Shown: positions 57,240 through 64,000 of the stretch, in pieces
Layout of the letters: each line of letters begins with the position of its first letter
Numbering within the stretch: the stretch's first letter is position 1
Assembly (NCBI GenBank): GCA_015956445.1
Contig: WIUZ02000015.1
Coordinates: 62,001-126,000 of the forward strand
Source: Thelephora terrestris
Taxonomy: Eukaryota; Basidiomycota; Agaricomycetes; Thelephorales; Thelephoraceae
Reading direction: 5' to 3'
Length of the DNA: 64,000 bases
Notes under the pieces: generated by a model
What the model was told of the DNA's origin: nothing
Database searches by the model: none
Seen by the model: the letters and a program-made list of their open reading frames with translations, nothing else
Translations under genes and position numbers: made by a program

Positions 57240-58595
57240 TCATCCACTGCTTTTGCGCACCGCCTCGCCCTTCATCCGGGTCAAATTCGTTTCCGCGCAA
57301 ATCGCCGCTGGGTTTCCGACGATTTTCCTTTCGGATCGTCTCTTCCGAACGTGGGATGCGTGCAGTTCCAAAGGTGTGTTTTCGCCCCATCGGGTTCGTG
57401 AGGCTTCGATGTCATCCAGGCCTGCAAGAGCTGGCTGTGGGTGGATGCGTTGTGCAGGTGATTTTGAAGTCGATTGAAGATATCAAGGCCGAAGTCCCCC
57501 CACGCGGCCTGATGGAAGTGGTGATAATAACCGTAGCGCCGACGAGCGGCATGGCCCACGACCCCCTGCCCCTCCCGCCATATCACAGTCCACCGGTAGC
57601 GTCAAATGATCACGGTTCCATAGCAGAGATCCGTCTTTACAGACTAAAACTTCTGTTTAATTTTACAAAATTTACAAAAGAACATCCGTTGTGTAACATT
57701 CGCCGGTACGCATACTGGCCATTTTTTTCCACCTGTATTCGCCGTATTCGCCACCCCTACCACCCAACCATACTGTAAGGTGTTTCTTCCCTCCCTTCGC
57801 CGTCCTCTTCACCCTCAGGTAACTCCGTCTCTTTGTGTCGGTCATGCGTGTGTACGATTTCGATCTCATAAGTTACTTATGTCTACCGAACAGGACCGTG
57901 GGTAAAAATCGATTTCAAATGACGACGAAAATTAGGCTGTACAGCCAAAGTTAGATCGAACAAAAACCAAGACCCCCTCCCTTTCGGTCGTGGGGATAAG
58001 GAAATTTTTTGGTGCGTTCTTCATTCTTTGGGCGCGTTACGCCTCGAGTCGACTGCGGACGGGTCGGAGGCGTGCCATGCGCTGAGTTATTGCGATCAAG
58101 GCAAAGGAGGATTGAAGTATGTAAACTCGTCTTTCCTGAGGGTGCTCAAAGTTACATATATCGAATGCAAAGCATCTTCGTCATTCTGTCTTGACATCGA
58201 AACGTGTTCCGGACTTCGAAGCATCACGTCAGAGGCCACTCTGACCGAATCCTCGACGATCAGCAACTGAGTCACGTTGCTATCCACCTTTCGGAATCCT
58301 GCAACACTCTGTAGGATACGGGTTTTCGCGGCCAACCTTTCTCCCACCACCCTCGAACCACGTTCTCCTCGAGTCGCAGCTGGACGTGGGGCGAAGACTG
58401 TACGATTTACTTTGTGGGCTTTGCCCTTAGCAGACGCGGAGGGAATATGGCAATGGCTTGACATTCCAGATTGCTTCGAGAGAAACTGACACGCCTCCGC
58501 TTGGGAGGGCCAAATCGTGCGGTCTGCTGCTGAGCTTCAGTCGGATAGGCACAGGCTTGCGAAGAGGTTGGAGTTGTGACTTTTAGGCTCTAATC
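57240..58595 (+). pseudogene. F-box-like gene copy 3, broken
   Basis: The most diverged relative of copies 1 and 2. The 5' block at about 57265-57515 matches the PLIRVKFESAQILAGFP to IESIEDIRAGIPR region in shifting frames. The match then stops, about 490 bases of unrelated sequence intervene, and it resumes at about 58015 with GALRLESTADGSEACHALSY, FLRVLKVTYIECKASSSFCL, DIETCSGLRSITSEATLTES, followed by a stop where copies 1 and 2 read ATISNLDALL. The F-box end itself is absent. Around 58100-58180 this copy reads through the point where copy 1 loses frame, which helps interpret copy 1. The position upstream of kinase D mirrors copy 2 upstream of kinase C. Confidence 0.75.
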
Positions 58596-59310
58596 CGTGC
58601 AAAAGTGCAGGAACGATAAAATTGCGGGATTCAAGAGGAAAGCAAACGAGCTCCAACGGTTACAAATCCCTACTGGTCACAACCCGACGGGGTTCACAAC
58701 ATACGACGCAAGTATACATCTAGGTTGTGAAGGGCACGTGAAAACAAGAGTGAGAATATCGCATTGCTGAGCCTTTCCCCCTTTCCCCTTTCCCCAAAGA
58801 GAAAAGCTTCTCAAGTCTAAGCCTTCATAGAAATTTTATTCAGCCAGGAATACAAGACTACCTGCCCGTTTGGATTTGGGATGTTCACCAGATCGCGTTC
58901 CATCTCCTTTTTGCGATCGCTTTGGTCGGCACTAATCAGGGAGACGACGAGTGGCATGATGATGAGGAGTTCGGGGTCCGAAAAAAATTGATTGTAGAAC
59001 TGAAGAATACGATTTTTCCCTCAGCGATTACTTTCGCCTTGGGTCGCAACGATCCAAGCAAAAAGTTGTTGATACGGCTGGCGGTGACGGCAGGCAATGA
59101 CCAGGCGTTGTTCGAAACGTTTGCGAGACCTCCAGAATGATACTGTGACTTTCTCGAGATCGAGATCCGAGAGATCGCCACGGTCGAGTGGGGGCGAACC
59201 TGCTTGATACGAGGGCTCAGGGGCGTTGGCATAGTAAAGGAACGATAAAGAGGAGAGAGGTTCGCTTGCTAAACTTGGGTTGGAGATCACGGGGACACAA
59301 ATATCGCGAC
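58596..59310. other. Intergenic, unassigned
   Basis: Contains a segment (about 58620-58750, including ACAACCCGACGGGG and a GTATACAT motif) that is also found at 60600-60700 and, more diverged, at 62990-63100, in the 3' flanks of the two tandem F-box/LRR genes. A 72-codon plus-strand frame at 58922 (KKLIVELKNTIFPSAITFAL) and overlapping minus-strand frames are open, but I cannot decide whether any is expressed. Confidence 0.4.
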
Positions 59311-60323
59311 TTAGCACGCGGTGTTGGGATGGTCGTTCCCGCCCGTCTTGGGATAGCCTTTCTTCGCCTTGGGATGGCCGTTCTCGTCCAGACCTATGAC
59401 GAACGTCGATTAAGATCCCATGTCACGTACAAGTTGACGAACCAAGGGTCGGGTCAGCTAACATCCACAAATGTCCACAGATTCTGGCCATCGAATCAAG
59501 GTTGGAACAAGGGGGCCAATTCAAGTACTGGGCAACGGCGGCGGTAAAGGGGACCGGCGAAGACATAGTATAGCTGGCGAAGGATTCTGGGAGTAGCCCC
59601 ACTTCCTCGAAGTCAAAAAGTCATGTTTTACCATTATCATCGACGCCGAAGTTGCTTATGTCCATATCAGACTGGGTGAAGACCAGCCGCTCTTGGCTGA
59701 TGCTGACGGATGCGACTTGGCTGTTCCGGCATTGGAGTGACCTGATGGCCTAGCCCAAGTTATGTGTTAGCGGATGGCGAAGGCTCGAGAAAATGTAAGC
59801 ATGGACGTACTTCGTCCAAGTATCTTTGGATGGCCTGAATGCTCGAGAAATACAGAGGCGCCCTATAGTCCTTGAATAGCATATGGCGGGCGCGACCCTT
59901 ACCTAAAGGGCCAATCCCGTCATGGCCGGTAGGAGCTGGAAGATCACGAAGCCACTGGAGAGCCAGTGCCACCCTTTGGGGGAGGTCCACGACTGGGGTT
60001 GTTGTAGGCTTAATGTACTCCATAACGACGTATCCCATCCGACCGTCTCTGTGGAAGAAGTGCAAGACCTCGGGAACGCGTGGTGCGCTCCCGTCGAGCT
60101 TTGCGCGCTGGGAGACATACTTCTGCGTCTCAACTTGAGGGCGTAGAGTATTGCAGCTGTCGAATTTGACGAAGTATCCTTGGGTGACCACGCAGCGTCT
60201 GTAATCATCATCCCTACGGTGATTATGCTCGTGTTCTATGCAAGCCCGGATGATAGCGTCCTCGGGGGTGAATTGGTCGCCAAGCATTATTACGACGTGC
60301 CTTGGGTGAAGCCGTTCAAACAA
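59311..60323 (-). pseudogene. APH-like phosphotransferase, one in-frame stop
   Basis: Basidiomycete member of the aminoglycoside-phosphotransferase/choline-kinase-like fold family; natural substrate unknown. Exons 59811-60323, 59431-59749 and 59311-59393 sum to 915 bases (304 codons) with consistent phases. Features: VTQGYFVKFDSCNTLRPQVE, RVPEVLHFFHRDGRMGYVVM then EYI, LPQRVALALQWLRDLPAP, IGPLGKGRARHMLFKDY, the catalytic-loop equivalent RLVFTQSDMDISNFGVDD, the metal-binding-loop equivalent LFDFEEVGLLPESFASYT, SMARICGHLWMLADPTLGSS and the tail LDENGHPKAKKGYPKTGG. A TGA stands between NGKT and LFDFEE (about 59619), where relatives read KTVLFDF or similar. No intron can remove it, so the allele looks recently inactivated unless it is a sequencing error. 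Confidence 0.78.
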
Positions 60324-60835
60324 GGGTAAAGAAGGGCTATAAATGGAACCGTAAAGAGATGAAAGCCAAAGGAGGAGCTAGGGGGCACCACAGGCGCCTT
60401 TCGCGCGAGTCACATCGACCCGATCAAGGCCTCCGCGGTCTCTGCAGGCCACACGGATGTGAATCGGAGGCTATCCATTTTCCGGGTGGTTCCAAACCGA
60501 TCTAAACAACCGTGGATGCCCCAGCATTCACGCTGTCCTTGAGTAGGGGGCATCGGACACGCTCTGGGTGCGAGGTATGACTAAATTGTTGGAAAGGATA
60601 TCGACGATACGCGTTGCGATGGTTGTGAATTTCAAGCGGTTACAACCCGACGGGGGTCGAGACCTACAGTATACATATCTTATATGCTGTACACAACACA
60701 GTAAAAAGTATGCTTAGTCCGAGCTACCTAATGAAAGATGTATCACGGAAACGTGGATGAGTTTGAACGTGGTGGCATAGGAGGGGGTTTCAAAGGAACT
60801 TGTGGTGTCTAAAAAACGTCGAACGAACTTGCCGT
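60324..60835. other. Intergenic, 3' flank of the F-box/LRR gene
   Basis: No gene. It carries the shared 3'-flank block (CAACCCGACGGGGGTCGAGAC, TATACATATC, near 60645-60680) also seen downstream of the next paralogue and at 58.6-58.75 kb. Confidence 0.5.
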
Positions 60836-62323
60836 TCATACCTCCCAAAGCCTTCGATTGAGTTCCTTCCAGGAGGTGCTATTCCCAGTGATTTCGGTGA
60901 GCGAAGGAAAAATCCTACGAAATCCCTTCAGCACCGGTACGACGTCGTCCTTGCCGGTCGTGTACGGTGCGTTTGTCATTGACAGATAGAAACTGTCGTG
61001 CGTCCGGAGCGAGAGCAGGCCGTCAAGTCGAGGGTCTCCCGACACGGACTCGAGTTCGTTGCGCAGATTTGTCGTGTTGAAGTGGATTTCTAGGCGTTCC
61101 AAGTCCCTGCAACATGTGGAAAATGAGACGAGGGAGGCGACGGTGGTTTGGCAAGAGTTTGCAAAACACGTGAGTCCCCAAGAGGCGACCTTTAGGCGAG
61201 GTAGTGCAATCACGATCTCTGCGACATTGCCGTCCGTCAAGCTGAAACCACATCTGGGCTCCGCAATTGAACAAGCTGATGCCAACCTTAGGAAGGTCAA
61301 CTCGCGGAATAGCATAATGGGGGACATAAAAAGAGCATCAATGGGAACTGCCAGACAAGCCGTCAACCCGTGAAGCCTTTGAATGGGTCCACGATCGGGT
61401 GGTGTGTGGGGGTTCTGCCCCGAGGAAATGCAACGTGCGGTCGTCGTGAAGAAGGTGAGCCACTCTAACGACGCTTCCGACGCCAGCGACAGATGATCGA
61501 TTCGGGGGAGGATGTGGGGTGTTGGCAAATCAAGTGTCTTTGGCGGCCCAATCGTTGTGTACCACTTGTCAAGGTTGGGAAGTTGCATTATATGTTGGAC
61601 TGCCGCGTCAGATAAAGGCGAAGAGAGGGAAAGATTCTTGAGAGCAGGTCCACATCGAAGGACCGCGGAGGAGGCGACGGACTCCATCTCCCCAGTGCTG
61701 GCTTCAGGAATCCACCAGTGAAGGCGTAGATCTCGGAGAGAGGAGGTGTCTAGTCCCATAACCATTGGTTGTATGATTGAAAGTCCCCCCTTCGGGGGTT
61801 GACCAAAGGTTGAGTACGTGAGCGAGAGGGTCGTCAATCTTGGGGAAAGCAGGAGCCGATGGAAAGGCAGGGTATATGGGTTGGCAATCCAACGTAATTC
61901 CCGCAGTCCATGGAATACAACCCCTTCCGTCGAGCCGAGAGACACTAAATGGAACACCTCTTCCGTAATCCCGGAGTCCCAATCCAAGATAAGCCGACGC
62001 ATCCATGACGCATATCGTCGAAACCGGTCCCATTCTGCGTTTGTGGGCTAAATAAAAGTATCAGAAACGAACCACGCAACGATCGTTATACTGAAACGCA
62101 CCTGCGGCAGTGGTTTGGAGGGGGGAAAGATGCCTGGCGGCAGGGTACTTTTGATGAGAGTGGCCAACGACGATTGCACTGACCACAGGGTGCTGAGTGC
62201 CTGTTCCTCCAATGCGCGACAGGTGCACGCGAGCGATACGAGGCTTTGTTTGTTACCGAAGATGAGGCAGTGGTCGACGATGACCTGTGCCAACTCGCTG
62301 ATCTCGATTATCGGGTGAGGCAT
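60836..62323 (-). CDS. F-box protein with LRR-like repeats (tandem copy 1)
   Basis: Two exons, 62102-62323 and 60836-62047, total 1434 bases and 477 residues in frame; the intron is 54 bases (GTGCGT...TTTAG). The N-terminal F-box is IIEISELAQVIVDHCLIFGN then KQSLVSLACTCRALEEQALS and TLWSVQSSLATLIK. After the intron: TNAEWDRFRRYASWMRRLIL, GLRELRWIANPYTLPFHRLL, LRLHWWIPEAS, ALKNLSLSSPLSDAAVQHIM, LTFLRLASACSI, CCRDLERLEIHFNTTNLRNE, KGFRRIFPSLTEITGNSTSW, ending NRRLWEV. This is the typical Agaricomycete F-box plus leucine-rich architecture, predicted to be an SCF ubiquitin-ligase adaptor. I chose the Met at 62323, next to the F-box; an upstream in-frame Met would add about 24 residues. The next gene is a close paralogue in the same direction. 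Confidence 0.87.
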
Positions 62324-63157
62324 GATGATGATCGTCTGTCGGGAGAGGAGGTGTGGGCGCTTCATTACCAGAGTCGAAGTGGATTTTGGAAGCACAGCCC
62401 TTAGTATCTTTGCAAACGTGCTCAGCCAAAATCACTAGATTACCAGACGCTGAAAGCCTCCCGCCTAGAATACTTCACTATGGCGCACGGGAAAGCCTCA
62501 TTTAGTAATTGTCACCATCTCTAACCAATTGCAGCAGCCTCAGTCTCGACATGTGGTGGTCGGACCTCGATTCTCTCCTGATCTGATTTGGCCCGGTAAT
62601 GGTCACCAAAGTTCACGAAAAATGGGACCATTTATCTGGCGGATTGATTCGGTGGGTCTCGTCAAAGGGTGGGAACTAGATAGAACCGAGCGTGGCTGGT
62701 TCCCGCGAGGGCGTCGTTTAGGCCCCAATCGAACATCCAGGAGGTAAACTTAGCTGCCAATGTTTGCAACGGTGGGGGTTAAAGTTCGGCTTTGTCGCGT
62801 GGTAATCCCTCTGGATTCACGACCATTGGAACCTATGTTTTCGGATTCCAACGATGGATCCAAGGCCTCTACGCAGCAACAATCTCGAGGGAATGCGAAT
62901 GCCCAATGGCTTTCCCTCTGTCGTCATTGAAAATTGGGAGGGGAACCTGGCACACTTGGGTGTGAGACACGATTGAATTGTGGGGATTCGAGATGAAAAT
63001 ATACAATTTCTAATGGTCGTAAATCACGGACAGTTACAACAACGAGGTCCACGACCTATAGCACATGCATCTTACACGTTGTACCTATCCCAGTAAAAAA
63101 TATCAGTATAGGTTTGGTCAGAAATTATAGTCTGCGAAAAGTCGTCGAAGCTGCGGG
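62324..63157. other. Spacer between tandem F-box/LRR genes
   Basis: Promoter of tandem copy 1 and 3' flank of tandem copy 2. It holds a diverged copy of the shared 3'-flank block near 62990-63110 (GTTACAACAACGAGGTCCACG, CAGTAAAAAATAT). No gene seen. Confidence 0.5.
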
Positions 63158-64000
63158 TCACACCTCCCGAAGCCTTAAACTGAGTCCCTCCCAGTAGGTG
63201 CTATTCCCATCGATTTGAGCGAGTGAAGGAAAGACGCCGCGAAAGCCCTTCAGCACAGGTACAACATCGTCCTCGCTGATTGTATACGGCGCATCTGATA
63301 TCGACAGGTGGAAAGTATCACGCATCCGAAGCGAGGTCAAGCTGTCGAGTCTGGGATCCGTCGAAGCGGACTCGAGGTTGTGGCGAAGATTTTTCGTGCT
63401 GAAGTGGATTTCTAGGCGTTCCAAGTCCCTGCAACGCGTGGAAAGGGAGACGAGGGAGGCGACGGTGGTTCGGCACGAGTTGGCGGAACACACAGTTCCG
63501 AACAGGGCGTCTCCCAAGCGAGGTAGCGCAGCTGCAATCTCTGCGACATCATCGTCCGTCAACCTGAAAGTGCATCCCCCCATAATTGAACAAGCTGAAC
63601 TCAGCCTCAGAAAAATCAACTCGCGAAATAGCATAATTGGGGACATGAAAGCAGCATCGACGGGGACTCTTGGAAAAGTCGCCAGGCCGCCAAGAGTTTG
63701 AACGGGTCCACGATTGGGTGATGAATGGGAATTATGCGTGGAGGGAATGCCACGTGCGGTTCTCGCGAAGAGAGTGAGCCACTCTAATGACCCTTCCCCT
63801 GCCAGCGAGAGGTGATCGAGCTGGGGAAAGATGTCTGATGGTGACGAATCGGGTGTCCTCGGTGGCCCGTTCATTGTGAACCAGGTGACAAGGTTGGGGA
63901 GTTGCATTATATGTAGGACCGCCGCGTCCGATAAGGGTGAGAATATGGCTAACTTCTCGAGAGCGGGTCCGCATCGAAGGACCACGGAGGAGGCAACGGG
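63158..64000 (-). CDS. F-box/LRR protein, tandem copy 2 (N terminus outside window)
   Basis: Continuous open frame entering from the right window edge and ending at the same point as its neighbour: VLRCGPALEKLAIFSPLSDA, VLHIMQLPNLVTWFTMNGPP, DHLSLAGEGSLEWLTLFART, PIMLFRELIFLRLSSACSIM, ANSCRTTVASLVSLSTRCRD, LKGFRGVFPSLAQIDGNSTY, ending LSLRLREV. It is collinear with residues of the second exon of tandem copy 1 without frame breaks, so it looks intact as far as visible. The F-box itself lies beyond position 64000. Confidence 0.85.
   Translation of the reverse strand, partial: PVASSVVLRCGPALEKLAIFSPLSDAAVLHIMQLPNLVTWFTMNGPPRTPDSSPSDIFPQLDHLSLAGEGSLEWLTLFARTARGIPSTHNSHSSPNRGPVQTLGGLATFPRVPVDAAFMSPIMLFRELIFLRLSSACSIMGGCTFRLTDDDVAEIAAALPRLGDALFGTVCSANSCRTTVASLVSLSTRCRDLERLEIHFSTKNLRHNLESASTDPRLDSLTSLRMRDTFHLSISDAPYTISEDDVVPVLKGFRGVFPSLAQIDGNSTYWEGLSLRLREV

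Noticed and set aside
1-64000. CRISPR arrays, bacterial promoters or ribosome-binding sites
   Set aside because: No regularly spaced repeats; gene structure is eukaryotic throughout, so bacterial signals do not apply.

Overview
The window is nuclear DNA of a filamentous basidiomycete, most likely an Agaricomycete. Nearly every gene is cut by many 45-60 base GT-AG introns, and the families present (F-box-like proteins, kinases with an MLKL-like N-terminal domain, kinases of the type that precedes its catalytic domain with a GGFADV segment, and an APH-like phosphotransferase ending in a DENGHPK tail) are expanded in that class. No rRNA, intact tRNA, CRISPR array or bacterial-style operon is visible. 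I reconstructed gene models by hand from splice sites and reading frame. Five of them (ornithine aminotransferase, the RD-repeat protein, both Myb genes and one F-box gene), plus aldo-keto reductase copy A, close exactly in frame.

Layout. 1.2-3.1 kb (+): ornithine aminotransferase, 12 exons. 4.1-5.6 kb (-): RS/RD-repeat protein. 8.6-10.1 kb (-): three-repeat Myb protein. 11.8-16.2 kb (+): two tandem, intact aldo-keto reductases, followed by a broken inverted fragment of a third. 17.1-18.3 kb (-): F-box-like gene copy 1. 18.5-22.7 kb (-): kinase A (MLKL-type N-terminal domain, kinase, C-terminal GDVGY module). 22.7-31.0 kb: gene-poor. 31.0-32.7 kb (-): second Myb gene. 32.7-40.8 kb: mostly unassigned, with one decayed unknown gene. 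40.9-42.2 kb (+): another F-box-like gene, flanked by a pair of diverged direct repeats. 44.0-50.0 kb (-): kinase C, whose large intron holds a 2.9 kb inserted element. 50.6-51.7 kb (+): F-box copy 2, broken. 52.1-56.5 kb (-): kinase D, a GDVG module followed by a kinase and then a second, degenerate kinase. 57.2-58.6 kb (+): F-box copy 3, broken. 59.3-60.3 kb (-): APH-like phosphotransferase with one in-frame stop. 60.8-64.0 kb (-): two tandem F-box/LRR-like genes, the second cut by the window edge.

The most notable part is the set of three signalling proteins A, C and D. They share a poorly described module (GDVG...LF / FDMTKDFAM / RLRFKPD) but carry it at opposite ends. A puts a MLKL-like helical domain before an apparently active kinase. 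C has a kinase whose HGD aspartate is Asn. D carries an apparently active kinase and a pseudokinase in tandem. Each lies beside a copy of the same F-box gene, and C plus its F-box neighbour and D plus its neighbour form a diverged tandem segmental duplication. Architecturally this resembles known cell-death or immune signalling proteins (MLKL in animals, tandem kinase proteins in plants). That role is inference only.
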